This document shows, piece by piece, positions 41,399 through 51,300 of a stretch of 64,000 nucleotides of DNA. The notes beneath the pieces are model-generated. The model was not told the origin of the DNA. It saw nothing but the letters and a program-made list of their open reading frames with translations, and did no database searches. The stretch is from an uncultured Saprospiraceae bacterium (GTDB lineage: Bacteria > Bacteroidota > Bacteroidia > Chitinophagales > Saprospiraceae). Made by a program: the position numbers and the translations under genes. Where the stretch lies: the NCBI GenBank assembly GCA_937951615.1, contig CALFBH010000042.1, positions 44,757 through 108,756 of the forward strand, given 5' to 3'. Numbering within the stretch: the stretch's first letter is position 1; each line of letters opens with the position of its first letter.

Positions 41399-41412
41399 CA
41401 AATATACCTTTG
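41399..41412. promoter_or_regulatory. Overlapping divergent -7 boxes
   Basis: TATATTTG on the minus strand (41399-41406, toward the kinase gene) and TACCTTTG on the plus strand (41405-41412, toward 41451) are both exact TAnnTTTG boxes and share two base pairs. Only one direction can be used at a time, which may make the FNR-like box a switch. Confidence 0.65.
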
Positions 41413-41450
41413 TATTTGTAATTATCATTTATTCAACAAAAGAAATAGTT

Positions 41451-41681
41451 ATGAAAAATAGATTTAGAAATTTACTTAAACCTAACCCTGCTCTTGAACC
41501 CAATATGAACTTTGTGGATATTTTTATCCGCTATAACATCATGATTGCTATTGGTTTTGTGGCCGTACTGACACATACGCCTGCATTGATAATTATCTGT
41601 CCATTTCTTCTGATAGAAGGTATGATGGGCTGGTGTGTTGTTCACCACGTCTTAGGAATTAATCATCATTGTGAAAATTAA
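41451..41681 (+). CDS. Small membrane protein (DUF2892/YgaP-like)
   Basis: A 76-residue protein with two hydrophobic segments (about 24-42 and 45-64, IMIAIGFVAVLTHTPALIIICPFLLIEGMMGW) and a His-rich end (CVVHHVLGINHHCEN). The layout matches the DUF2892 family of small inner-membrane proteins, seen beside rhodanese, sulfide or stress genes. The C-terminal Cys/His cluster could bind metal but no proof is visible. ATG at 41451 follows the plus-strand promoter by about 40 bp, and the USP fusion follows after 11 bp, so the two form one unit under the FNR-like box. Confidence 0.75.
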   Translation: MKNRFRNLLKPNPALEPNMNFVDIFIRYNIMIAIGFVAVLTHTPALIIICPFLLIEGMMGWCVVHHVLGINHHCEN

Positions 41682-41692
41682 AATAAACTAAG

Positions 41693-42781
41693 ATGTTACA
41701 AATAGAAATTATGGGCGTAGGCGGAACACGACAAAATGAGCTTGCAAAGCTACTCAATGTTATATTAGACCGTTGGAAAGTAGAAGCAAGGGTAAGCTAT
41801 AATAGCAACATAGAAGATATTCTTTTCAGCAAAGTAGATGAAATCCCTGCACTATTTGTTAATAATAAAAAAGTCAGCATCGCTAAGGGCTTTGATGAAC
41901 TCCACATAGAAGAACTTATTTTAAATATGTCTAATAAAAATAAAATCATGAAAAATATATTGGTTCCGACCGACTTATCAGCTGTCGCAGGTAATGCCTA
42001 CAAATATGCACTTCAATGGGCAAATGAAATGAACGGAAAAATAAACGCATTACATGTTTATCGCCCATCTGCAAATAGTACAAGACCGCTGATGCAGATT
42101 ACACCAGAACAGCATAAAGGAGTTTATCCAAAACGTTTCATGGAGTCTTTTGTAGATCAATCAACCGCAGGACTGAGTTCTGAAGTCGTAGCATCTGTTC
42201 CTGTTGAGTATGAATTGGAACTGGGATATCCAGCAAATATTATCAAGCAACGCAGTACAAAGTATGATTTAATCATAATGGGCAAAAAAGGTAAAAACAA
42301 CTTATCTGAAAAATTATTTGGCGGGGTAACAACAACTGTAGCTGCCAGCACCCGATGCCCACTACTTATTGTACCAGAAGGTCTTGCTTATAAAGCAGTC
42401 AAACGTATCTTATATGCAACCAGTGAAGAATCTCTGGATGATGTACCTATTGATTATGTAGTAGGACTTGCCGAACAATTTCACGCTCAGGTACATTTTG
42501 TCCAGGTGAAAGAAGAAAAAAATAAAGCGTATAAAGTTCAGGATTCTTTATTTGAGCAGGTCTTTGAAGACGGAAAAGAACCAGCAGTATTGATTGAGAT
42601 CGTAACCGTGGCAGACACCTCAATGGAGCATGCCATTAGCCGTTATGTAGAAGAAAACAAAATAGATTTGATTGTGATGTATTCACATCGGAAGACCTTG
42701 TTTGAAAAATTATTTTTGCAAAGCCATACCCGAAACCTGACTTATCAGACCAAAATTCCACTTTTAGTGATGCATCCTTAA
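41693..42781 (+). CDS. Thioredoxin-like domain fused to tandem universal stress protein (copy 4)
   Basis: A 362-residue protein. Residues 1-78 fold like the small redox-active thioredoxin relatives (MLQIEIMGVGG, then DEIPALFVNNKKV), but the usual CPxC is TRQN, so it cannot exchange disulfides. Two Usp domains follow: the first holds IMGKKGKNNLSEKLFGGVTT (ATP motif), the second VMYSHRKTLFEKLFLQSHT without it. The junction keeps a Met (KIMKNILVPTDLS), which may reflect an original separate gene start. ATG at 41693 is 11 bp after the membrane protein gene; a terminator follows at 42808-42847. Confidence 0.88.
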   Translation: MLQIEIMGVGGTRQNELAKLLNVILDRWKVEARVSYNSNIEDILFSKVDEIPALFVNNKKVSIAKGFDELHIEELILNMSNKNKIMKNILVPTDLSAVAGNAYKYALQWANEMNGKINALHVYRPSANSTRPLMQITPEQHKGVYPKRFMESFVDQSTAGLSSEVVASVPVEYELELGYPANIIKQRSTKYDLIIMGKKGKNNLSEKLFGGVTTTVAASTRCPLLIVPEGLAYKAVKRILYATSEESLDDVPIDYVVGLAEQFHAQVHFVQVKEEKNKAYKVQDSLFEQVFEDGKEPAVLIEIVTVADTSMEHAISRYVEENKIDLIVMYSHRKTLFEKLFLQSHTRNLTYQTKIPLLVMHP

Positions 42782-42807
42782 ACGATAGATTCTTTTTTCA
42801 CATGGTA

Positions 42808-42847
42808 GCCTCTTTTCCATTGCTTGTTCAGGGAAAGAGGCTTTTTT
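42808..42847 (+). terminator. Terminator of the DUF2892/USP operon
   Basis: GCCTCTTTTCC (42808-42818) pairs with GGGAAAGAGGC (42831-42841), followed by six T's. It lies 27 bp after the stop codon. Confidence 0.88.
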
Positions 42848-42859
42848 CTTGTTCCCTTA

Positions 42860-45106
42860 TCAGACAATCCGCTTCCCTTCCGAAGAACTAACAAACAATA
42901 CATTCCCAATACTGTCATAACCTGAGAAAATATTCGCGCCTTCGTGTTTCAGCAACTCACTACGGAAGCCGATAATCGTAAGGTCTGCATCACTAGATTT
43001 TTTACTGATAATGGTTTTTGTATCTGTATCGGGTGTGCGTGGAATCAATTCGATATTATTGGGCGAAATGGGCAGACGACCAGATTTGGTCAGTTCCAAC
43101 AGGCGTTCTTGTTCTTCTTGCAGCGTTTCTTCCGGGTATATCGCGAATATCTTAATGTAGCCTTTACTCCAATCTTTATGTCCCGAAATAATATAAGCCA
43201 ACAAAATCATCAGATTGGCATTTTCATAATCATTGGACGTAATCCAGATATGAATCGCCTGTTTGAAACCAAAAGCTTTTTCGCTGCTGCCCAAAATCAT
43301 CACATCGAAGTTGGCAGTTCGAATGAGTTGGAAATTATCGGTCAGGTCGTCGAGATTTTCCGGCTGATTTTTGGAATATTCAAACATCAGCATATTATTT
43401 TCCTTGCCGGAAATGCCAGGCAATTGAACAATTTGCGCAATAGCGGAAGTGAAGGATGGACTGATGAGCGTATCAATATACACATTGCTTTGATTGCTTT
43501 CTGCCATCTGAATGAGGCGTTCCAATGCTTCCTGCGCTTCCTGATTGGTCTTTTTAGACAAATAACCTTCTATTTTATGAATATACGTCCCAAATCCATA
43601 ACGTTCAGAAATCCAACTCAACAACTGAAAAGCACCAATGCGTTCAAAGGAATCCTGAGAAATACAAACCACTGACGGACGCCAGTTTTGGGTCTTTTCT
43701 TTTTCCGATTTTTGTAAAAACACTTTTAACTGACGGCTCATTTGAAAAATAACGCCCTGGAAAATGACCGCCATGTTTTTCTTATCCTTATTGAAATAAC
43801 TAATAAAAAGATAAGTGAGAATGATCGCGAATAATGCAATTATCGCATAAAAAGCATTCATAAAAAACATCAACCCTATACAGGCAATCGCCCCCATCAA
43901 TGACAAATACCACTTGGATTTGAACGTCGGACGATAAGACGGGTTAGCAGCAAAATGTTGTAAAAAAGAAATCAGACAAAGCGAGCCATACGTCACCATA
44001 AAAAACATGGAAATAATCTGCGCCACAAAATCAATATCGCCCAGTATAATAAAAAATAAAGCAATAACGAAGGTGATAATATAGGCATTAAAAGGCTCAT
44101 CTCGCTGCGCAGTCCCGCGAGACAACCAGGAGTTTGCACGAGTCCCTGGTAGAATATTATCTCTCGCAATTGCCTGCAAAGTGCGCGGTGCGACCATCAG
44201 CGAACCCAAGGCAGAAGAAATCGTAGCCGCAGCCAGTCCAAGCGGAATCACCCACCAGCCCTGCCAGGCGATTTCCGCCATAGAGAGTGTGTTGGTATCT
44301 GCCAGTTGGTTGAGCGGTGCGCTTGACCATAGTTTGAGCGCAATTAAAACATAAACCACCATTCCCGTAAGGGTGCCTGCCAATGTGCCCAGCGGAATCG
44401 AACGACTAGGATCTTTCAGGTCACCCGACAAACCCACACCTGCCGTCATACCTGTAAATGCTGGGAAAATAATCGCAAAGACCACAAAAAAGCTGATTGG
44501 ATTAGAGGCTTTTTCAACAACACTCGCGCCTTCTGTAGCCGCATATTCAGTACTCCCCATGAAAAAAGCCACAAGTGAAAAAGCTAAGATAACCACCACA
44601 AAGTACAACATCTTCACCCCCAGATCTGCACCTTTTTTCAGCACCACTGCGGTGAGTAATAAGAGTCCCGGAATAGCAATGGTTTGTTTTTGTAGCAAGA
44701 GCCATTCCACAGTTGGAGGCAGGTTATAATTGAGCAATAACCAGGCAGATAAAGACTTGAAAGCTTCCGCAAAAGCAATGACATAAAAAGCCACACTGAT
44801 CGCCTGTGAAAGATACAAAGCAAGTCCAATCGTAGCTCCAATGACAATACCAAAAGAACGGGAAATGATAAAGTATTCACCACCACCTTCTACTTTCTGG
44901 TTGGTCGCAATTTCTGCTAAAGCCATTGCAGTCGGAATCGTTACGGCATGACTCAATAGGATAATAGCAAAAGTCAACATCAGCCCCACATTCCCAACGG
45001 CAAAGTCGAAGCGCAAAAACATAATCGCGCCCAAGATGGTGGAAATAGCCGTAAAGAAAACCGGTGCTGTACCGAATTGATTTTTTTTGTCTTTTAGTTT
45101 GCTCAT
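42860..45106 (-). CDS. SLC12-like cation-chloride or amino acid permease of the APC family
   Basis: A 748-residue inner-membrane transporter. Twelve or so helices lie within 1-470; helix 1 has TISTILGAIMFLRFDFAVGNVG, and the segment GSLMVAPRTLQAIARDNILP is the conserved SLC12 loop. It probably couples Na/K/Cl or solute movement; the ion cannot be told. The C-terminal 250 residues are cytosolic and end in a Usp-like unit (DLTIIGFRSELLKH). Fusion of Usp-like tails to SLC12 relatives is known in bacteria. The gene stands 31 bp after the ParE fragment, same strand. Its link to the stress cluster is positional. Confidence 0.87.
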   Translation of the reverse strand: MSKLKDKKNQFGTAPVFFTAISTILGAIMFLRFDFAVGNVGLMLTFAIILLSHAVTIPTAMALAEIATNQKVEGGGEYFIISRSFGIVIGATIGLALYLSQAISVAFYVIAFAEAFKSLSAWLLLNYNLPPTVEWLLLQKQTIAIPGLLLLTAVVLKKGADLGVKMLYFVVVILAFSLVAFFMGSTEYAATEGASVVEKASNPISFFVVFAIIFPAFTGMTAGVGLSGDLKDPSRSIPLGTLAGTLTGMVVYVLIALKLWSSAPLNQLADTNTLSMAEIAWQGWWVIPLGLAAATISSALGSLMVAPRTLQAIARDNILPGTRANSWLSRGTAQRDEPFNAYIITFVIALFFIILGDIDFVAQIISMFFMVTYGSLCLISFLQHFAANPSYRPTFKSKWYLSLMGAIACIGLMFFMNAFYAIIALFAIILTYLFISYFNKDKKNMAVIFQGVIFQMSRQLKVFLQKSEKEKTQNWRPSVVCISQDSFERIGAFQLLSWISERYGFGTYIHKIEGYLSKKTNQEAQEALERLIQMAESNQSNVYIDTLISPSFTSAIAQIVQLPGISGKENNMLMFEYSKNQPENLDDLTDNFQLIRTANFDVMILGSSEKAFGFKQAIHIWITSNDYENANLMILLAYIISGHKDWSKGYIKIFAIYPEETLQEEQERLLELTKSGRLPISPNNIELIPRTPDTDTKTIISKKSSDADLTIIGFRSELLKHEGANIFSGYDSIGNVLFVSSSEGKRIV

Positions 45107-45137
45107 GGTGTATTTTGCGAAACCTGTGATGTACTAC

Positions 45138-45283
45138 TTACTCCTTAAGATGTCTTGTAAAATCCATTGCTTCATGCAATATACGAATTACAACGACTTC
45201 ATTATTAGTAGCAATATAAAACAGGTAATGCCTACAATATTCGCAAGGTCTTGCTCTGCTTTTTCGGTTAATAATATAGTCAT
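45138..45283 (-). pseudogene. ParE/RelE-type toxin with internal deletion
   Basis: The ATG at 45283 (overlapping the ParD stop as TAATG) begins TILLTEKAEQDLANI, a normal ParE N terminus. The next bases are in a different frame and encode the ParE end, RHYLFYIATNNEVVVIRILH and MDFTRHLKE, up to the stop at 45138. About 50 central codons are missing and the frame is shifted, so no toxin can be made. The intact antitoxin remains. Confidence 0.82.
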
Positions 45284-45528
45284 TACTTCTGCGTTCGGCG
45301 TTCAACGGTCTCGTCAAATATTTGTCTTGCAGATTTCTGGACGACACGTCCTGCTTTCATATCATCAAGACCTTCTGACAAAGCTGCGAGTAGCGCTTTT
45401 TTCTTTTCATCTTCAGTTTGTAATAGGCGTAATGCCTCTCTTATTACTTCGCTAGAACTATTGTATAATCCAGATGCCACTTTGTCGTGGATATACTTTT
45501 CTAAAGTCGGATTGAGTGATACATTCAT
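45283..45528 (-). CDS. ParD-type antitoxin (CC2985 family)
   Basis: An 81-residue antitoxin with a ribbon-helix-helix N terminus (MNVSLNPTLEKYIHDKVASG, then SSSEVIREALRLLQ) and a charged C-terminal tail (DETVERRTQK) that would bind ParE. It probably represses its own promoter. The toxin it should neutralise is broken (45138-45283), so it is an orphan or may act on a ParE elsewhere. The ATG at 45528 fits the conserved start. Confidence 0.9.
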   Translation of the reverse strand: MNVSLNPTLEKYIHDKVASGLYNSSSEVIREALRLLQTEDEKKKALLAALSEGLDDMKAGRVVQKSARQIFDETVERRTQK

Positions 45529-45583
45529 ATTTCAAAGGTAAAGAAAATATCAAAAAATGTCAATTTTTGTTGTTGAAGAATAC

Positions 45584-47587
45584 TCAATGTTGCCCAATAC
45601 CCTTGTAGTTGTAATCCAAAACAACAAACTCTGTTCGTCGATTATTCGCTCTGCCTACATCTGTATCATTATTACTAATAGGCTGACTTTCGCCAAAACC
45701 CTTCGACTGCAAACGCATTGCATCAACTCCTCCTTTGTAAATCAGGTAATTATACACAGACTTGGCTCGATCATTAGAAAGTTTGAGATTGTCAGTATCT
45801 GAACCAACATTATCTGTATGTCCGTTAATTTGAATTTTCATAGTGGGGTTTTCTGACAGTAATATTACTAGCTGATTAAGTTCGGTCTGCGACTCATCTT
45901 TCAATTCGGCAGAAGCCGTTTCAAAAAACACATTGCGCAAAACAATTGGTTTAGACTTGGGAGGCAGTGGCGCAGTTGTCGGTTTATCTGGCGTCACGAC
46001 TGGTTGAGTTGGTGCAGCAGCTATAGGAGTTGGAATGCGTTGTAAACCAATCTCCAATAAATAAGGCTCATCCAAGGTGTTTTTTTCTTTTAAAGCAAAA
46101 TTTTCTGAGTGAAATAGATAGCTTTTTTTATTCACATTCAAAGCATAATCTGTCCCACTCGGCAGGCAAACGAGGAATGTTCCACTCTTATCCGTTGTGG
46201 CAGTCGTGTGGACATTGCCTGTAGAAAGGTCAATCAATTCTACATTAGAAACCAGTTTTTCTTTAGTCGCTTCATCAAAAACAGTGGCTTTGACGTAGGT
46301 GACAGGGGAGGGACGGGCTGCCGCATGCAAGTCAAAACTATACAAATCCGTTTTGCCAAAACCATTTTCACGGTCTGAAGCAAAATAAGCCGTTTTGCCA
46401 TCCGTACTCACAATCAGACTAAATTCTTTTTCTTCTGTATTAATAGGATAACCAATATTTTCCGGTTTTCCCCAAGTCCCATCTGCCTGACGGCGGGAAA
46501 AGAAAATATCCGATTTACCCATGCCCGGATGTCCGTCCGAAATAAAATATAAAGTCCGTCCATCAGGATGAATAAAAGGTGAAACATCTTCCCCTGTCGT
46601 GTTGATGTTGTCGCCTGCGCTTTGTGGTTTGCCCCATTTGCCATCTGCACTGCGCTTGCTCACCCAAATATCTTTTTTACCTTTTCCGCCTTCCTTGCCG
46701 CTTGTAAAATACAGTTCATCCGCATTAGCAGAAAGCGAAGGTTGAGATTCCCAATCGGAGGTGCTGACAGGTGCGCCGATATTGGCAGGCTTTGTCCATC
46801 TACCATTGACGGATTGAGAAAAATACAAATCACAACTCCCATAATCGCCTTTGCGATTACAAGCAGTATACACCAGATATTTACCATCTGCGGAGATGGT
46901 TTGCGCGCCTTCATTATCGGGCGTATTGATAGGTGCGCCGAGATTTTCGGCAGGCTGCCAGACGCCATCTTTTTTTTGAGAAACGAAAAAATCCTCCTGT
47001 CTGCCCAGCTTCACGGTATAAAACAAACGCTCCCCATCCACGGTAATAGAAGGGGAATATTCAGCCAGTTCAGAATTGACACCTTTACCCATATTCACAG
47101 GTTTGAAAGGGACGGGGTTTTTGGTGGCAACTGCTGCAAAACGGCTGCTCTTAGCCAGAGCTGCTACGCGGGCTTCGAGCACCTGCGACTTTTGTGGATA
47201 GCTCAGGAATTTTTCTAAAAGCGGTGTAGCTTCTTCAAAATTTTTATTTTTATAATGCAATAAGCCCAGCGAATAATAAACTTTCGGATTATAATTTGGG
47301 TCTATAGACAATACTTTTTCAAAACCTTCTACAGCTTTTTCATAATTTCCTAGTCCGCCATAAGTGTCAGCGAGTAGTAGGTGAGCATCAATAAAACGAG
47401 GCGCTGCTTTTATAGCTTTTTCAAATTCTTTAATCGCCTTTGCAGATTGGTTGTCATAAGCAAGATCACTGCCCTTTTTATAATACTTCATCGCCTTGGC
47501 AGGCGCGTTTTTGCGGGTATAATAGTCCTGTGCCTGCAAGCCGGAAAAGGTACAGGAAATGATGAGCATCAAAATGAAATAGCGCAT
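45584..47587 (-). CDS. PorE-like outer-membrane protein (TPR, PD40 propeller, OmpA)
   Basis: A 667-residue periplasmic protein. Signal peptide 1-19 (MRYFILMLIISCTFSGLQA), TPRs at about 28-150 (AIKEFEKAIKAAPRFIDAH), WD40/PD40-like blades at 180-415 (repeated SPSITVDGERLFYTVK, QPSLSANADELYFTS), a carboxypeptidase-regulatory-like fold at about 430-510, and an OmpA peptidoglycan-binding domain at 555-660 (INGHTDNVGSDTDNLKLSNDRAKSVY). This domain order equals PorE of Porphyromonas, a T9SS component, but Bacteroidota have several paralogues, so a role in T9SS is likely rather than proven. The many T9SS substrates here fit. Confidence 0.85.
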   Translation of the reverse strand: MRYFILMLIISCTFSGLQAQDYYTRKNAPAKAMKYYKKGSDLAYDNQSAKAIKEFEKAIKAAPRFIDAHLLLADTYGGLGNYEKAVEGFEKVLSIDPNYNPKVYYSLGLLHYKNKNFEEATPLLEKFLSYPQKSQVLEARVAALAKSSRFAAVATKNPVPFKPVNMGKGVNSELAEYSPSITVDGERLFYTVKLGRQEDFFVSQKKDGVWQPAENLGAPINTPDNEGAQTISADGKYLVYTACNRKGDYGSCDLYFSQSVNGRWTKPANIGAPVSTSDWESQPSLSANADELYFTSGKEGGKGKKDIWVSKRSADGKWGKPQSAGDNINTTGEDVSPFIHPDGRTLYFISDGHPGMGKSDIFFSRRQADGTWGKPENIGYPINTEEKEFSLIVSTDGKTAYFASDRENGFGKTDLYSFDLHAAARPSPVTYVKATVFDEATKEKLVSNVELIDLSTGNVHTTATTDKSGTFLVCLPSGTDYALNVNKKSYLFHSENFALKEKNTLDEPYLLEIGLQRIPTPIAAAPTQPVVTPDKPTTAPLPPKSKPIVLRNVFFETASAELKDESQTELNQLVILLSENPTMKIQINGHTDNVGSDTDNLKLSNDRAKSVYNYLIYKGGVDAMRLQSKGFGESQPISNNDTDVGRANNRRTEFVVLDYNYKGIGQH

Positions 47588-48395
47588 GATGGTATGATTT
47601 CGTAATTAAGGCAAATTGCAAACTCCAAAAATAAAAAATACAAATTCCAAAAATGGCATGAAGCCTGATTATTTCTCTGGAATTTGGAATTTTTTCTTTT
47701 GATTTTTTCAAGTTGGCGGTTATCCGCAACTTAAGTTAGTTAATGAAAGTCAAAAGCTGTTCCAAAAAACAATGCTAATGTTAGGGATTAATAACGAGTT
47801 GATGAATTATAGCTTTATTGAAACGTTGAACACGAGCATTTTTATTTTTTTATAAAATTTACAGGGAGTACATGGTAAATTTCGACAAATAATATTTTAG
47901 TGCAAAAATAACAGGTAAAATAATTTCAATGTTTTGTAAGTGATTGTTTTTGACTTTATTATGAATGTATTTATTTAATATGTTTCTGTGAAAAACATTA
48001 CAAAATAATGGTATATTTTGCCCCGGCAATAGTAAGAATACTAAAAAAATGGTTTTACTCACTCACCTGACGATTGTAATTTTGAATAAATTGGTGTGGA
48101 ATTTACATTTGAAAGAAATAGTTTCGATAAATTTATTTGTTACAGATTATAGCTGTTTGATTGCTTGTATTTTGTCACGATTAATAATGTAAGATGGTGA
48201 TATTATAACGTGTTGTTGATTTTTTTTTCAATTGATACATATTCACTTTTTTATCTGTTTATGTTGGTTTACATGAAATTAATTTATAATTTAGCAGCCG
48301 TAAACAAAATTCATATACTCACCGATAAGCCCAATCAACTTCCGCTTCCACACACTTTTCGTAATATTATTTTTTAATATTTAAACACTATTTAC
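47588..48395. other. 808-bp AT-rich spacer before the giant protease
   Basis: No gene was seen. It holds an AATTCCAAA-family repeat with inverse arms (CAAATTCCA near 47649, TGGAATTTG near 47680) at about 47636-47700, then mainly A/T sequence with one open minus-strand frame lacking an ATG (47859-48062). The last 200 bp presumably contain the promoter of the 2004-residue protease. Confidence 0.6.
47636..47700. repeat. AATTCCAAA-family repeat with foldback
   Basis: ACAAATTCCAAAAATG and CTGGAATTTGGAATTTTTTC form inverted arms with a perfect 9-bp core (CAAATTCCA/TGGAATTTG). The family also occurs at 8055-8100. Confidence 0.6.
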
Positions 48396-51300
48396 ATGTA
48401 CACCCGTAATGTTTTTTGCTCTTTTCTAGCTTTGTTGTTAGTTTGTGTCAGCTTTTCATCATACAGTCAGGGGACTGTAAAAGAGCAAGTACAGCTGCAA
48501 AAAGAACAGCTTGAAAGTATCCCATCCGTATCTGTTTTTATAAAAGAAAACAAAGACCAGTTGAATGCAGGTGACTATTCCTATTTAAAGGATTATGACC
48601 TATTTTCTCTGAGAAAAAACCTAGTAAGTGATTTAGCTGACCAAAAAAGGAAGGTGCTTCGTTTGCTACTTCCGCTTGAGGGTAAGGAAATTACTTTAAA
48701 TCTCGTTGAAGCCAATATTTTTACCGCTGAATTTAAGATTACCAAAGCTTCTGATCCAACGGCAAAAGTGGATTATGATTTTGGTGCTTATTATTGGGGC
48801 GAAGTAGCAGGGGAAGCCCAGTCCTTTGTTGGTGTCAGCATTTTTGAAAACGAAATCGCAGGATTGATAAGTATAGGTGACAAAACCTATAATCTGGGAC
48901 AGGTAGAGGAGACCGAACTGCATATTTTGTATAAAAATACAGATATGATCACGCCTCCTGAATCTTTCTGTTCTGCGCCACCAGATGGCCCCAGCTCACA
49001 AATTGAGCAGCAGCTTAAATCTGTTATGCTTGGCCCTGAAAATTGTGTCAACATGTATGTTGAAACAGCTTTTAATATCTTTCAGACAAGAGGAAGTGTT
49101 GCTTCTGTAGTTGATTATGTGACGGCGGTATTTGTTGAGGTCTCCGCTTTATATACTAATGAAGCAATAAATCTGCAACTCAATGAATTGTTTGTATGGG
49201 ATGTTGCAGACCCTTACACACCAGCACCATCAGACCCTACGCAGGGATCTTTAGGCTTCCTGTTTAATTTTAGAGATGCCCTCAATGGTAATTATAATGG
49301 TGACCTTGCACACTTATTACATTATTCCAACACTAATGGAGGAATTGCTTATACGGATGTAGTTTGTGGTAACTCGGTTTTTGGCGTTGGGTATAGTGGC
49401 ATTGACAATACTTATAATAATGTCCCTACATATTCATGGACGATAGAAGTTATTGCTCACGAATTGGGACATAATCTCGGCTCACCACATACCCACGACT
49501 GCGTTTGGAATGGTAATAATACTCAAATAGATGATTGTGGAAGCAAGTACTTTTTTAATAATCCGACACTTGGATCCCCAGAACCCTGTTACGATAATAA
49601 TAATGAAATCCTGCCAGCTGCACAAGGAACGATTATGAGCTACTGCCACTTGATTTCAGGAGTCGGTATTGATTTTAATAATGGATTTGGGCAGCAGCCT
49701 GGAGATCTGGTTAGATCTAGAGTATATAATGCGACCTGCCTGACCGCTTGTGCACTAGCTGCCAGCGCACAATTTGATGTTCAATTGATAAGTACACTGG
49801 ACGCAGACTGTGATAATAATGTAGCATATTTTGACATAGAAGTGAGAGCTTCCAGTGCTGCAAGTACTTTTAATATTGCAGAACAAAATTATCGCTTCAC
49901 TTTTGACGATGCTGTGTTAGCGAATCCAACAATTGAAACAGAATTAACATTGTCAGGTTTTGTGACCGACGCAGGCGGAACTTCCGCTTATAGTCCTCAT
50001 ACACTGGTTGGAACAGCAGGAGACGTTGTTTCTTATAATGTAGAACTAGGGGCTGGAGTGGGCTATACGGTTGGTACAGACTGGGTGGCCGTTGGCCGCA
50101 TGAAGTTTGATATTATTGATGTAACGGGTTGCGGTGATCTGACTTGGAATGATTCGAATAGTTTTCCCTCTACATTTATTAGCGAAAAGGTTGATAATGA
50201 CCTTGTAGCAGCAGCGGAAGGAGCTTATACGGATTTAGCAGGATGTATATCTGAGTTGTGTAATTGCCCCACAGCCGGAACAGTCTGTGATGACAGCGAC
50301 CCGACGACAGAAAACGATGCAGAAGATGGTTTATGTAATTGCGTAGGAACACCTTGTCCAGCAGCAGGCACAACATGCGATGACAATGATGCAACGACAG
50401 AAAATGATGCAGAAGATGGTTTATGTAATTGCGTAGGCACACCTTGTCCCGCAGCAGGTACAACATGCGATGACAATGATCCAACAACAGAAAACGATGC
50501 AGAAGATGGTTTATGTAATTGCGTAGGCACACCTTGTCCAGCAGCAGGCACAACATGCGATGACAATGATCCTACAACAGAAAATGATGCAGAAGATGGT
50601 CTATGTAATTGTGTAGGCACACCTTGTCCAGCAGCAGGTACAACATGCGATGACAATGATGCAACGACAGAAAATGATGCAGAAGATGGTTTATGTAATT
50701 GCGTAGGCACACCTATTTCGGGCAACGGACAATTTGACGTTCAATTTACAAGTACACAGGTAGCAGATTGTGAAAACAATACAGCATATTTTGACATAGA
50801 AGTCAGAGCTTCCAGTGCTGCAAATGCTTTTAATATTGCAGAGCAAAATTATCGATTCACTTTCGATAATACTGTGTTGGACAATCCATCAATTGAAACA
50901 GAATTAACATTGTCAGGTTCAGTGACAGATGCAGGGGGAACCTCTTTTTATGCACCTCACACACTATTAGGATCCTCAGGAGATGTTGTTTCTTATAATG
51001 TAGAATTAGGTGCTGGACCCGGTTATATGGTTGGTACGGACTGGGTGTCTGTCGGACGCCTGAGCTTTGATATTCTTGATGTAACTGGTTGTTTTGATCT
51101 GACCTGGAATGGCTCGAATGACTTTCCTTCTACATTTATCAGCGAAAAAGTCAGTAATGAACTTTTGACAGCAACCGAAGGAACTTATACGGATATTGCA
51201 ACATGCATAGTTGATTTGTGCAATTGTCCAACAGCCGGCACAAGCTGCGATGACAATGATCCAACGACGGAAAACGATGTAGAAGATGGTTTCTGTAATT

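Noticed and set aside
47859..48062. Hydrophobic 67-codon frame on the minus strand in the long spacer
   Set aside because: It needs a GTG start and lies in A/T-rich DNA; nothing supports translation.
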